In this document: in pieces, positions 26,274 through 35,193 of the stretch
Position numbering within the stretch: the stretch's first letter is position 1
How the letters are laid out: each line of letters starts with the position of its first letter
Assembly (NCBI GenBank): GCA_024102975.1
Contig: JAGFJD010000364.1
Location: 21,026-85,025 of the forward strand
Reading direction: 5' to 3'
Origin: Phaeodactylibacter sp.
GTDB taxonomy: Bacteria; Bacteroidota; Bacteroidia; Chitinophagales; Saprospiraceae
DNA: 64,000 nucleotides
The notes under the pieces: generated by a model
The model's input: the letters and a program-made list of their open reading frames with translations, nothing else
Databases searched by the model: none
Told to the model about the DNA's origin: nothing
Position numbers and translations under genes: made by a program

Positions 26274-29270
26274 TTATCGGGAAGGCCTATCCTCATTCGC
26301 CTTATCCCAAAGCTTATTAAAGATAAACTCCAGATACTGCCGCTTAAAGTCGGAATTATCCATAAACATCTTGTAAAAATCCGTGCTGGTGAAGATGAAA
26401 TCCTGAACGAGTTCCGTGACTTTGTCATCGGAAGTGATCCGGGCATTCTGCCGGTCTGAATTCCGGATGGATTCTATGGTGTGTTCGTCCATTTCAAGCT
26501 GATTCGGGATTTCCTCAAACATCACCTTCTTGACCTTGTCATCCTTCATCCAGTCGATGTTGCCGAACCGTTCATTGAAAGTGCGGATGATTTCCTCCAG
26601 CTGCCCAAGTTCCAGATCGCCTTTCCTTCCGGCCATTGCCGCTGGTGCTGGGTCAACCTCCCCGCCGCCTTCCAGTTTTATCTTATCGGTTGTCGTTCTT
26701 TGGAGTTTATAACTATCCAGTTCCACCGATTCGATAATGCCTTTGGCCAGGTCTTCTTCCTCAACCGGCTTGAGCTTGGGGATCAGGAACTTCAGGAACC
26801 AGTAAAGCCTTTCCCAATAAGGATTATTGTAGTCGAGGATTTTAGAGAGGAAGGAGTAGGTACGGTTAAAGGATTTTGCCTTCACCAGAAAATCCACCTG
26901 CTCATCTTCCGACAGGTCAACATCATAGTTGACCTTACAGCTATCTATTATAGGGTCAAGCTCCTCTCTGTCTGCGGCCTTAAAGTATAGATCAGTGAAA
27001 TTATGAACGTCATCTTCGGTATAAATGCCGGCAGCATCCAGAGCATCCTGAAGGTCATTCAATTTGTTGGCATCCGTTTCCTGACTCAGGATAGTTGTGG
27101 TATAATACGGCTCGAAAGCAACCTTAATGTCATCAACGCTATTAAAGAAATCAAGGACGAAAGTGTCCTTCTTCCAGGGTTTATAGGCTCTGTTCAGCCG
27201 GGATAAGGTCTGCACCGCCTGAACATCACGGAGTTTTTTATCCACGTACATGGTATGCAGAAGCGGCTGGTCAAATCCGGTCTGGAACTTATTGGCGACA
27301 ATGAGAAAGCGGAATTCCGACTTTTTAAATTCTTTGGGAATGTCATTACTCGGAAAGCCATTGAGTTTTGCTTCATCATATTCCTCCCCATCGACTGTTT
27401 TCTTCCCGGAGAAAGCCACAATAGCTTTATAAGGGGAATGGATTTCCCGCAGGTATTTCTGAAAAGCGAAGAAATACAGAATAGCGTTCCTGATGGATTT
27501 GGTAACCACCATTGCCTTTGCCTGCCCGTTGATCTGTTTTCTGACTTCACTATGAAAGTGGTCGATCATTATTTTGGCCTTCTCCCGAATAGAGAATGGA
27601 TGGCTTTCCACCCAGGTCTTCAGTTTCTTCTGCGCCTTCTTGGTGTCAAATTCAGGATTGTCCTCAACCGCTTTATTCAGCTTATAATAGGACTGGTAGG
27701 TGGTATAATTTTCAAGTACGTCCAGAATGAACTCTTCTTCTATGGCCTGCCGCATGGAGTACAGGTCAAAAGGATAAAACTTTCCGTCTTCTTTTTTCTC
27801 TCCGAAAACCTCCAGGGTTTTATTCTTAGGCGTGGCAGTAAAGGCAAAGTAGCTGGCATTTTTGAGCATTTTCCGGTGCTCCATAAATGCGTTGATCAGG
27901 TCTTCAGTATCAAGTGCCTCCTCCGGGTCTTCCTTATATATGGCTTCTTCTTCCGCCGCAATGCCGTAACCCTTGACGTTCCGTATATCCTTATTGGCAA
28001 GCGCCAAGTTCATTTTGGAGGCGGTTTCTCCGCTCTGGCTGCTGTGCGCTTCATCAATGATGATGGCGAACTTACTTGAACCAAGCTCACCAATTTCCTC
28101 AACTATGAAGGGGAATTTCTGAATGGTGGAAATGATGATCCTCTTCCCGTCTTCCAAGGCTTGTTTTAACTGACTGCTTCCTTCGGTAATGGCCTCGACC
28201 ACACCCTTGACCTGGGCAAATTGCCTGATGTTGTCCCTGATCTGTTTATCGAGGACTCTTCTGTCGGTAATGACGATTACCGAATCAAAGATGTTATCGT
28301 TGTTTTCATCATGCAACTCGGTGAGCTGGTGCGCCAACCAGGTTATGGAGTTTGATTTGCCCGACCCGGCTGAGTGCTGAATGAGATACCTGTTATCCAG
28401 CCTGTTTTTCCGGGCGTCATCCAGAAGTTTTGAGACTACCCGCAACTGGTGATAACGAGGGAATATCAGCTTTTTCTTCTTTCTGCCGGTATCCTCATCA
28501 ACTTCCTCAACTATCTGAGCAAAGTTTTCCAGGATATTTGACAGCCCTTCTTTGACAAGGATTTCCTTCCAGAGGTAATCAGCCTTTAACCCGTGAGGGT
28601 TTGTAGGGTTGCCCGCACCGTTATTATTTCCCTTATTGAAAGGAAGGAAGAATGTATTCCGTTTTTCCAGTTTGGTAGCCATATAGACCAGATCAGGGTC
28701 AACGGCGAAATGAACCATGCAGCGTCCAAAGCTGAAAATCGACTCCTTGGGGTCACGGTCATTCTGGTATTGCTTAATGGCATGCTTGACGTTCTGGCCA
28801 GTGTAGTGGTTTTTTAACTCCAGGGTGATGATCGGTAATCCGTTCAGAAAGATTACCATATCAAGGGAGTTTTTATTGTCGGCGCTGTAATATAGCTGCC
28901 GACAGACGGCGAAGACATTGTTCTGATAGCGCTGGAGAGCCTTCTTATTCAGTTCGGAAGAGGGCTTCTTATAATAAAGGTTGATCTTAAGGTCTAAATC
29001 TTTAACTCCTTTCCGGAGGACATCTATTACGCCTCTTTTTCTGACCTGTTCAGATAGACGCTTGAGAAATTTTGCTTCACCACGTTTGAGGATCTTCTCA
29101 TGCTTTTCAGGCTGGGTTTCCTGCAAGAAACGGAAAAGGTGCTTTTTGTTGATACAGAGGTCACGGTCAAACTCATTGGAATAGGCTCTTTCATAACCTA
29201 CCTGCTCACTACAGAGATATTCCTCAATCAGGGCTTCCAGCCCTTTTTCCGATGTATCAGTGGTGCGCAT
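26274..29270 (-). CDS. hsdR: Type I restriction enzyme, R (motor and nuclease) subunit
   Basis: 998 residues. An N-terminal nuclease domain with Asp in MVIFLNGLPIITLELKNHYT and ELK (about 145-160) matches D...ExK. A superfamily 2 translocase follows: Walker A HSAGSGKSNS (about 300), DEAH in IIDEAHSSQSGE (about 407), TATPKNKT motif III (about 475), and QTLSRLNRAY motif VI (about 690). A helical C-terminus binds the M/S core. With HsdM and HsdS it translocates and cuts unmethylated DNA far from the recognition site. The start overlaps the hsdS end by 14 bp, so the three subunits are co-translated. Confidence 0.96.
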   Translation of the reverse strand: MRTTDTSEKGLEALIEEYLCSEQVGYERAYSNEFDRDLCINKKHLFRFLQETQPEKHEKILKRGEAKFLKRLSEQVRKRGVIDVLRKGVKDLDLKINLYYKKPSSELNKKALQRYQNNVFAVCRQLYYSADNKNSLDMVIFLNGLPIITLELKNHYTGQNVKHAIKQYQNDRDPKESIFSFGRCMVHFAVDPDLVYMATKLEKRNTFFLPFNKGNNNGAGNPTNPHGLKADYLWKEILVKEGLSNILENFAQIVEEVDEDTGRKKKKLIFPRYHQLRVVSKLLDDARKNRLDNRYLIQHSAGSGKSNSITWLAHQLTELHDENNDNIFDSVIVITDRRVLDKQIRDNIRQFAQVKGVVEAITEGSSQLKQALEDGKRIIISTIQKFPFIVEEIGELGSSKFAIIIDEAHSSQSGETASKMNLALANKDIRNVKGYGIAAEEEAIYKEDPEEALDTEDLINAFMEHRKMLKNASYFAFTATPKNKTLEVFGEKKEDGKFYPFDLYSMRQAIEEEFILDVLENYTTYQSYYKLNKAVEDNPEFDTKKAQKKLKTWVESHPFSIREKAKIMIDHFHSEVRKQINGQAKAMVVTKSIRNAILYFFAFQKYLREIHSPYKAIVAFSGKKTVDGEEYDEAKLNGFPSNDIPKEFKKSEFRFLIVANKFQTGFDQPLLHTMYVDKKLRDVQAVQTLSRLNRAYKPWKKDTFVLDFFNSVDDIKVAFEPYYTTTILSQETDANKLNDLQDALDAAGIYTEDDVHNFTDLYFKAADREELDPIIDSCKVNYDVDLSEDEQVDFLVKAKSFNRTYSFLSKILDYNNPYWERLYWFLKFLIPKLKPVEEEDLAKGIIESVELDSYKLQRTTTDKIKLEGGGEVDPAPAAMAGRKGDLELGQLEEIIRTFNERFGNIDWMKDDKVKKVMFEEIPNQLEMDEHTIESIRNSDRQNARITSDDKVTELVQDFIFTSTDFYKMFMDNSDFKRQYLEFIFNKLWDKANEDRPSR

Positions 29271-30624
29271 TACTTGAAATTTGGTTCATGGTTTGTTCCG
29301 TCTCCTCCCTTCGCTGTTTTGGTTGCCAGTCCCGGACATCAATTTTGCCGGTTACAGCTTCAGCTACGAGAGTAACTTTGTATTCTTGGATTAGGGAAAT
29401 TTCCTTTTCTATTCGAGCTATTGCTTGTTCTATCACCTTAGACTCACGATTAATGAAACTTACAATTTCTTTTTGCTCATTAATAGGAATCAGTAATCCT
29501 ATCAAAGAATTAAGTTTCGATGCTTTTATACCTTTTGCTGTTGATCCTGTTGCAAAGGCTTGAAGATGTTGCTGAAAAGAATAAGACATCATCCAAAATT
29601 TGATAAATTCTGGGTAATAGACTTCGGTATCAAGGCTAAATTTAATTATTCTCTGGGCAAAGGCAACATCTATTCTATCTACTAATGCTACCTCTCCAAG
29701 AGGGGCTTCAGTAGTGAACAAAAGATCATTAATTTGAGGAACCCCCCGGTTCAAAACTTGCTTATATCCTTCAGGAGTTATATATTCCCTAGATAGTTCA
29801 TAGTTAATCTTACCCTCTTTGATATTCTTTGCTGTAACAAGGAAAATCCCTTCACCAGCTTTCTCAGGTGTCCGACCACGATAATCAACCCTTGATTCAA
29901 AATATTTTGTCAATCTAATTACTTCCCAATGTTCTGGTATATCTTTTAGCCAATCCAGTCCTGAAGATTTAAGTTCTACACTAGGATCAACACCGCGTGT
30001 AACTGCCTTATTAACGATTGCTTGCTTCTGCTCTTTTAGCAGCTCAATTAAGTTAGTTTTCTTATTTATTACAGAGTCAATTTGCAAAGTTTTAGTCTTC
30101 AGGAAAAAGGCAATTTTATCCTGTTCCTTAATAGGAGGAATTGGAAATTTAATTTGAAAAAAATCATCTGAATACATCCTCCACCTTGAAGAATGAATGC
30201 CTTTAGATCGTTTCAGGTATTCGGCAATGTAAGGTTTAATTCTAACTAAAGAATCAAAATAAAAGTTATTGAATTCATCTGATTTTTTTGGTCGATAAAC
30301 CCCATAAGCAGAGCTAACAATCCCTTCTTGACTTGAAATCCCTAAGGCCCCCATCCAAGCCCACATAATGTTAATGACTAAATCTCCTGCATCGCATAAC
30401 TTAGAACCTTCATAGCTTTCCGCCATAAACATACTAACATTTTTCTCTCGTCTCAGCCTAACACCATCATAATGAGAAACAGATAGTAGCTCTTCATCCC
30501 CAGATTCAGAACGAATATCAATTTCCCTAAAAAGATACTTGGCTTTTTTCCACTCCCAATGCTCCGGAATGTCTGATATTCCAATTATTCCAGTAGTTTT
30601 ATATGTTGGATAAGGTTTTTTCAT
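29257..30624 (-). CDS. hsdS: Type I restriction system specificity subunit
   Basis: 455 residues with two target-recognition domains, each opening with the same phrase: DIPEHWEWKKAKYLFREI (about 18-35) and DIPEHWEVIRLTKYFESR (about 227-244). Each ends with a coiled-coil spacer: KIAFFLKTKTLQIDSVINKK, and EQAIARIEKEISLIQEYK. The two TRDs specify the halves of a bipartite recognition sequence; the helices set its spacing. The gene starts 1 bp after hsdM. A nearby serine recombinase gene (32819-33409) raises the possibility of specificity switching, but no second hsdS or silent TRD cassette is seen in the window. Confidence 0.95.
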   Translation of the reverse strand: MKKPYPTYKTTGIIGISDIPEHWEWKKAKYLFREIDIRSESGDEELLSVSHYDGVRLRREKNVSMFMAESYEGSKLCDAGDLVINIMWAWMGALGISSQEGIVSSAYGVYRPKKSDEFNNFYFDSLVRIKPYIAEYLKRSKGIHSSRWRMYSDDFFQIKFPIPPIKEQDKIAFFLKTKTLQIDSVINKKTNLIELLKEQKQAIVNKAVTRGVDPSVELKSSGLDWLKDIPEHWEVIRLTKYFESRVDYRGRTPEKAGEGIFLVTAKNIKEGKINYELSREYITPEGYKQVLNRGVPQINDLLFTTEAPLGEVALVDRIDVAFAQRIIKFSLDTEVYYPEFIKFWMMSYSFQQHLQAFATGSTAKGIKASKLNSLIGLLIPINEQKEIVSFINRESKVIEQAIARIEKEISLIQEYKVTLVAEAVTGKIDVRDWQPKQRREETEQTMNQISSNAHH

Positions 30625-30625
30625 C

Positions 30626-32710
30626 CTACTCGATAATTTCCTTAATTAATCCTTCGGTTTCTTCCTCCAGTGCCAGAATATCTTTCTCTATCTCTTCCAA
30701 TGGTCGGAGTGGTTCGTATTTATAGAATACTTTAGTAAAGCCAATCTCGTAGCCTTTACTGGTTTTATCGTGGTCTATCCATGCGTCCGGAACATGAGGC
30801 AGCACCTCATTCCGGAAATATTCCTCAATGTTATCTTTTAAGGGAACATTCTCAGTATCCCTCAGGTCTGAATCCGGTTCATAATGGATAGTCCCGCCCT
30901 TTTCTTTTTTACGGATGACAGGCTCTGCCGTTTCATCTTTCCAGGCAATGAGGTCGAGAAACTCCTTCTTCTCTTTAGCTTTCCATTTCGTCTCGGTTTT
31001 TTTAAGATGAGCTTCCAGCTTTTTGGAAAGGATGTTGAAATCATTGTTTACCTCGGCTCCAAGTTCCGCCTGCAAAGACTTTAACACAGAAAGGAAGGTA
31101 TCCTTATTCTCAGATTCAGCTAACCTTGCTTCATCCAGCTGCCAGGACAGGCGAAGGGGGCGTTCTACTGTGATTTTCCAGTAGCCGAAATCCTCATTAT
31201 CAAAGATTCTGGAAATCTCACTTTCTTCAAAATCAAGAAATAAGGTGGTTATTTTTTTAATATCATCTTCATCTAGTTCACAGTTCTTCTGGCCTAAATT
31301 CTTCCGCATCTTTTGATAGATCTCGGAAGCATCTATCAACTGAATTTTGCCTTTCCTTCTTTCCTCCTTTTTATTAGACAGCACCCATATATAAGTAGAG
31401 ATGCCGGTATTGTAGAACATACCATTAGGAAGTTGGATAATGGCTTCCACCAGGTCATTCTCAAGCAGGTGACGACGGATTTCACTTTCTCCTGATCCGG
31501 CATCGCCGGTGAAAAGAGAGGAACCGTTATGAACGGAGGCAACACGGCTTCCAAGTTCAGAATTCAGCTTCATTTTGGAAACCATATTCATCAGGAAGAG
31601 AAGCTGCCCATCGGAACTTCTTGGAACACCTACCTTAAAGCGAGGGTCAATGATGTCCTTCTTATCCACGATAGCATCCCTGTCTATTTTCCAGGACTTG
31701 CCATAAGGAGGATTGGTAAGCATGAAGTCAAACTTCAGGTTGGGGAAACCGTCCTTCGACAAAGTAGAGCCGTAGGCGATCTTTTCCGGGTCTTCCCCTT
31801 TAATCAGCATATCCGCTTTACAGATGGCGTAAGTTTCCGGGTTTACCTCCTGACCATATAGATGGAAAGTAGCTTTGGGGTTTATTTCATTGGCGAAGTG
31901 CTCACTTTCGGTAAGCATGCCGCCACTTCCACAGGCAGGGTCATATATAAGATATGTGCCTTCCCTGATTTTTCCTTCCAGGGGTTCAAAGATCAGGTGC
32001 GTCATCAGCTTGATGATCTCACGGGGAGTGAAGTGTTCTCCGGCCTCCTCATTATTTTCCTCATTGAACCTGCGGATCAGCTCCTCAAAAACGTAGCCCA
32101 TACCCAGGTTGGAAAGGCCGTCATGTATGATGTCGCCTTCCCGGTTAGTTACTGGGTCGGGACTAAGGTTTATCTGAGAGGAACAGAATTTCTCGATCAG
32201 AGGAAAGGTAATGTTGCCTTCCTCCATTGTTTCAAGCTGGTTGCGGAGTTTGAACTTGCTAATTATGTCCTGCACATTGGAGGAAAAGCCATCGAGGTAA
32301 GTTTCCAGGTTCTGATGGATGTTACCCGGCTCCCCCAACAGTCTTTTGAAGGTGAAAGGCGAGGTATTATAGAAAGGATAACCCGCTACTTTCCGGAGCT
32401 GTGGTTCTTTGTTGTCTATCTTAAGCTCATCGAGCTTTACGTTCATCTCCAGGATTTTATCCTTGGTCGGCTCCAGGAGCGCATCTAGGCGGCGTAGCAC
32501 CGTAAAAGGAAGGATAATGTCCCGGTATTTTCCCCGGGTGTAAACATCTCTCAAAACGTCATCTGCAATTCCCCAGATAAAGTTGACTATCTGGTTGTGT
32601 TGGGTTTGGTTCATGCCTGCGGATTTAAGCTTCTTTCGGAAATCTGTATGCTTGATTACGAATTCTTCCAGTTCTTCAGGGTTCTCTTCCACCAGAGCCG
32701 CTTCTGTCAT
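30626..32710 (-). CDS. hsdM: Type I restriction system methyltransferase subunit
   Basis: 694 residues. The N-terminal HsdM domain (about 35-170) starts NQIVNFIWGIADDVLRDVYT. The N6-adenine methyltransferase fold has the SAM motif I DPACGSGGML (about 258-267) and the catalytic NPPYG (about 337-341). A long C-terminal extension (about 500-690) includes a charged, probably helical, segment (HLKKTETKWKAKEKKEFLDL). Such extended HsdM forms are common. The protein methylates host DNA and forms the M2S core with HsdS. A TATATTTG element (32720-32727, minus strand) lies about 10 bp before the start and could be its own promoter. Confidence 0.95.
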   Translation of the reverse strand: MTEAALVEENPEELEEFVIKHTDFRKKLKSAGMNQTQHNQIVNFIWGIADDVLRDVYTRGKYRDIILPFTVLRRLDALLEPTKDKILEMNVKLDELKIDNKEPQLRKVAGYPFYNTSPFTFKRLLGEPGNIHQNLETYLDGFSSNVQDIISKFKLRNQLETMEEGNITFPLIEKFCSSQINLSPDPVTNREGDIIHDGLSNLGMGYVFEELIRRFNEENNEEAGEHFTPREIIKLMTHLIFEPLEGKIREGTYLIYDPACGSGGMLTESEHFANEINPKATFHLYGQEVNPETYAICKADMLIKGEDPEKIAYGSTLSKDGFPNLKFDFMLTNPPYGKSWKIDRDAIVDKKDIIDPRFKVGVPRSSDGQLLFLMNMVSKMKLNSELGSRVASVHNGSSLFTGDAGSGESEIRRHLLENDLVEAIIQLPNGMFYNTGISTYIWVLSNKKEERRKGKIQLIDASEIYQKMRKNLGQKNCELDEDDIKKITTLFLDFEESEISRIFDNEDFGYWKITVERPLRLSWQLDEARLAESENKDTFLSVLKSLQAELGAEVNNDFNILSKKLEAHLKKTETKWKAKEKKEFLDLIAWKDETAEPVIRKKEKGGTIHYEPDSDLRDTENVPLKDNIEEYFRNEVLPHVPDAWIDHDKTSKGYEIGFTKVFYKYEPLRPLEEIEKDILALEEETEGLIKEIIE

Positions 32711-32719
32711 TTCTTACCT

Positions 32720-32727
32720 CAAATATA
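32720..32727 (-). promoter_or_regulatory. Possible -7 element of hsdM
   Basis: TATATTTG on the minus strand matches the Bacteroidota TAnnTTTG consensus. It is only about 10 bp from the hsdM start, which would give a very short leader. Confidence 0.35.
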
Positions 32728-32818
32728 AAAATAGTTTAATTTATCAGCACATTAGCCGCACCTGCTTGTTTTGTAAAAGAAAAACTGGTTTTAGTTATAC
32801 GGAAACCGGCGGCAAAAG

Positions 32819-33409
32819 TTATTTGTCTTTTTTGAGATTTCCAACCTCAACACCCCTATATCTCAGATATTTATAAAGTGTGCTCCTGGCAATGTTCAGA
32901 TGCTTACAGATTCCTGATATTGGCATACCCTGCCTGTACAGGCTCTCGGCGATCATGGCTTTGTCCCTGGCTTCCTTTGATAATCCTTTGGGGCGGCCTC
33001 CCTGTCGTCCTCTTGCTCTGGCTGCTTCCAGCCCGGCCTTTGTCCGTTCGCTTATTATGTCCCTTTCAAACTCAGAAAGGGCGGCGAAGAAATGGAAAAT
33101 CAGTTTGCCCTGAGCGGTAGTAGTATCTATGGAATCATTGAGAGATTTCAGCCCGGCACCTTTATCCTCTATTTCCCGGACGAGGTTGACCAAGTCGCCA
33201 AGTGACCTGCCGAGGCGGTCAAGCTTCCAGATGACGATCACGTCATCTTCCCGGAGCTGGTCGATCATCTTGCGGAGTTCCGGGCGCTCGGCTTTGGCTC
33301 CGCTCATCTTTTCCTCATAGATCACCTTACAGCCTTCCTTCTCCAGGGCGTCCTTTTGCAGAGAGAGGTTCTGGTCTTTAGTACTTACTCTGGCATACCC
33401 GATTTTCAT
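32819..33409 (-). CDS. Serine recombinase, resolvase/invertase family
   Basis: 196 residues. The catalytic domain starts KIGYARVSTKDQNLSLQKDA with the nucleophilic Ser in ARVST (about residue 9). It continues with WKLDRLGRSLGDLV (Arg residues of the active site) and FHFFAALSEFERDIISERT. The C-terminal HTH (LSKEARDKAMIAESLYRQGM, then PISGICKHLNIARSTLYKYL) is of the Hin/Tn3-resolvase type. It might resolve multimers of the replicating element or invert a segment; no matched inverted crossover sites are obvious beside it. It lies 15 bp after vapC and 108 bp before hsdM, on the same strand. Confidence 0.92.
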   Translation of the reverse strand: MKIGYARVSTKDQNLSLQKDALEKEGCKVIYEEKMSGAKAERPELRKMIDQLREDDVIVIWKLDRLGRSLGDLVNLVREIEDKGAGLKSLNDSIDTTTAQGKLIFHFFAALSEFERDIISERTKAGLEAARARGRQGGRPKGLSKEARDKAMIAESLYRQGMPISGICKHLNIARSTLYKYLRYRGVEVGNLKKDK

Positions 33410-33424
33410 TGCAGTAATTTTCCT

Positions 33425-33862
33425 TTACAGAAACTCTATTACATCGGCTTTTTTATCCATCAGCCAGTTTGCCGTTATACCCTTATCCAGGGTGGCAAGC
33501 TTTCCCTCATTTTTATATGCAAGGGCAAGTAAATAGGCATCGGTAAGATGCTTCCAGGACATTACGCATGAAAAATCAATGATGTCATTATCAGATAAGG
33601 GTAGGCTGTCAGGCCAAAAGGAATGGTTGGAAAATTTATCTTTGGTCAGCTCCAGGTGCTTTACGATCTGTTCAGGCCGGTCATATTCACTCCCATAAGA
33701 AGGATTAGACATTATCCTTATCAATCCTGCTTCGGTTATCGGGCAGGTTGCCCAGGTATCGCCCGTTTTCTCTGCAAACCATTTTCTTGCTATTGGGTGG
33801 TGAACATGTCTGGGGTTGAACAAAGCGATCAGGACGTTAACATCTAACAGATATTTGGTCAC
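33425..33862 (-). CDS. vapC: VapC-type PIN-domain toxin
   Basis: 145 residues with the PIN acidic residues: Asp in LLDVNVLIALF (about residue 7), Glu in CPITEAGLIRI (about 43), Asp in HLTDAYLLALAY (about 107) and Asp in KLATLDKGI (about 124). The TxNPxY-like ITEAGLIRIMSNP segment is typical of this VapC subgroup. It is a ribonuclease toxin neutralised by the upstream antitoxin. It starts with GTG (33860-33862) directly after the antitoxin stop codon. Confidence 0.9.
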   Translation of the reverse strand: MTKYLLDVNVLIALFNPRHVHHPIARKWFAEKTGDTWATCPITEAGLIRIMSNPSYGSEYDRPEQIVKHLELTKDKFSNHSFWPDSLPLSDNDIIDFSCVMSWKHLTDAYLLALAYKNEGKLATLDKGITANWLMDKKADVIEFL

Positions 33863-34090
33863 CTAGTCCTCCTGATCTCTGATCTCATTGACCATTTCCA
33901 GGGTCATCATTCTGGCATCCGGTTTCATCGGAATTACTGGAAAATCATCTTCAAGGATTTCAACATATTTGCTTTCCAATCCCTTCTTTAAAGTTTCGGA
34001 TACTATTTCACCGAGTGCCATATTTTTAGTTTCTGCAAGATGTTTTACCTTTATATATACTTCATCATCTATTGTGAGGGTGGTACGCAT
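33863..34090 (-). CDS. vapB: VapB-type antitoxin (RHH)
   Basis: 75 residues from the ATG complementary to 34088-34090 (MRTTLTIDDEVYIKVKHLAE). Two more ATGs lie immediately upstream; this one is set by the GGAG 7 bases before it. The N-terminal RHH binds DNA. The C-terminal part (KYVEILEDDFPVIPMKPD) would wrap the toxin. A perfect 7-bp inverted repeat (CAATCAT-TTG-ATGATTG, 34101-34117) just upstream is a likely autoregulatory operator. Confidence 0.85.
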   Translation of the reverse strand: MRTTLTIDDEVYIKVKHLAETKNMALGEIVSETLKKGLESKYVEILEDDFPVIPMKPDARMMTLEMVNEIRDQED

Positions 34091-34100
34091 CATCATTCTC

Positions 34101-34146
34101 CAATCATTTGATGATTGATGATAGCACACCTGATGACCAGGGTCAA
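34101..34146 (-). promoter_or_regulatory. Sigma70-type promoter and operator of vapBC
   Basis: On the minus strand, TTGACC (34141-34146) and TATCAT (34118-34123) are separated by exactly 17 bp. This is a near-consensus proteobacterial sigma70 promoter rather than the TTTG/TAnnTTTG type. The 7-bp inverted repeat CAATCAT-TTG-ATGATTG begins right after the -10 box. Confidence 0.65.
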
Positions 34147-34224
34147 CGAATATGATTTTGTTTAATAAAAGGGATGCGAGGGCAGTTTATACTACTTTGA
34201 TTTCATAGACCAGTTTTTTGTACT

Positions 34225-34242
34225 GCTGCTGAAAAGAAAAAG
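34225..34242 (+). repeat. Recurring directional motif, copy 3
   Basis: GCTGCTGAAAAGAAAAAG, identical to 21160-21177, lying 80 bp beyond the vapBC promoter. The rest of the 34147-34412 gap is non-coding, with a TATATTTG -7 element at 34386-34393 for the next gene. Confidence 0.78.
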
Positions 34243-34412
34243 TAAAAAATGGGGTGAAGGGGGAGGTGTACGCAAAAACGGTCGTTTTTGTGAACCTCAG
34301 ATATCCCTACCAACTTAATTTACTTTTAATATCTACTATGTTAAAATGCAATTTTTAAAGCTATCTCTTCAATAGGGCAGTGTAATATATTTGATATAAC
34401 GATAAAGATTAA

Positions 34413-35027
34413 ATGTTTTTTCAATCACAAAATATTCAAAGAGCTTTTCAAGCAAGAAAGGAAAGAGACTGGAAAGATATAGCCAATGATTTTGATTTAA
34501 TCCTTAATAATTGGAATGAGCATAGTGGAAAAGTGGATTTCACTATTCCGCCCTTTGATAATGCACCTCTGTATAACCAGACAAAGAGAGACGCATATAT
34601 GGACTTTGCCGGGCCAATTATAAATGATTGGAAGGAGTTGTTAAACTCAGGCGAAGTAAAATCATGCGAAGCACAAAACTATATAAAAGCAATTATAAAT
34701 CATATTGAAAATTTTGAACCAAGAGGACTCATTCCTGTTAGCGTATCCAAATCATGGGGAAAAAGTTTTTTTGGTTACTCTCCATTAAAAGCTAAATTAG
34801 ATGCTAGTGAAGCATCAAAAGGGAGAATAGATGAAAATTTCACAAAAGCATTGGATCAGATGGCCAAATATGAGGATTGCAATACAATAAGAGCAGAATT
34901 GGAAATAAAGGATAATTTGAGAGAAGAAGCTATGGGAGCCGCATTTAATTATGATGCAGTGGAGATTGATAATACAACTACAAATAAAACAAATACTCAA
35001 CCCGGAAAAAGTGGAAGGAAAGCATAA
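34413..35027 (+). CDS. Hypothetical soluble protein
   Basis: 204 residues, mostly helical and charged, opening MFFQSQNIQRAFQARKERDW, with a central NYIKAIINHIENFEPRGLIP and an Asn/Thr-rich tail. I recognise no domain. AT-rich. A Bacteroidota-type -7 element (34386-34393) lies about 20 bp before the start, so it is probably transcribed on its own. It sits at the edge of the defence block, which makes an accessory or defence role possible but unproven. Confidence 0.6.
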   Translation: MFFQSQNIQRAFQARKERDWKDIANDFDLILNNWNEHSGKVDFTIPPFDNAPLYNQTKRDAYMDFAGPIINDWKELLNSGEVKSCEAQNYIKAIINHIENFEPRGLIPVSVSKSWGKSFFGYSPLKAKLDASEASKGRIDENFTKALDQMAKYEDCNTIRAELEIKDNLREEAMGAAFNYDAVEIDNTTTNKTNTQPGKSGRKA

Positions 35028-35095
35028 AAATTTCTTTCCTAATCCCTTATTAATTTTGCTATTTATCCAGCAAAAAAGAAATTATTGTTGGCATG

Positions 35096-35110
35096 TACGG
35101 CAACGCCGTA
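35096..35110 (+). promoter_or_regulatory. Palindromic operator of the NadS-like antitoxin
   Basis: TACGGC-AAC-GCCGTA is a perfect palindrome 11 bp before the remnant toxin start. TTGTTG and TATAGT flank it with about 18 bp between, so a sigma70-like promoter may overlap it. Confidence 0.6.
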
Positions 35111-35121
35111 TAGTAGGTAAT

Positions 35122-35193
35122 ATGCAGACCGTAGTTGAAATGCCGGTATTCTTAAGTTGTGCCACAAAGCTAGGCTTACAGGAGGAAGAAAAA
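35122..35193 (+). pseudogene. N-terminal remnant of a RelE/HigB-type toxin fused in frame to the antitoxin
   Basis: The 24 codons MQTVVEMPVFLSCATKLGLQ plus EEEK correspond to the first residues of NadT/HigB-like toxins, as I recall them. They run straight into the antitoxin start without a stop. The catalytic body of the toxin (normally about 80 more residues) is absent, consistent with an internal deletion that kept promoter, operator and antitoxin. Confidence 0.55.

Noticed and set aside
32819..34129. Transposon carrying the resolvase and VapBC
   Set aside because: No transposase, terminal inverted repeats or target duplication were seen around this segment.
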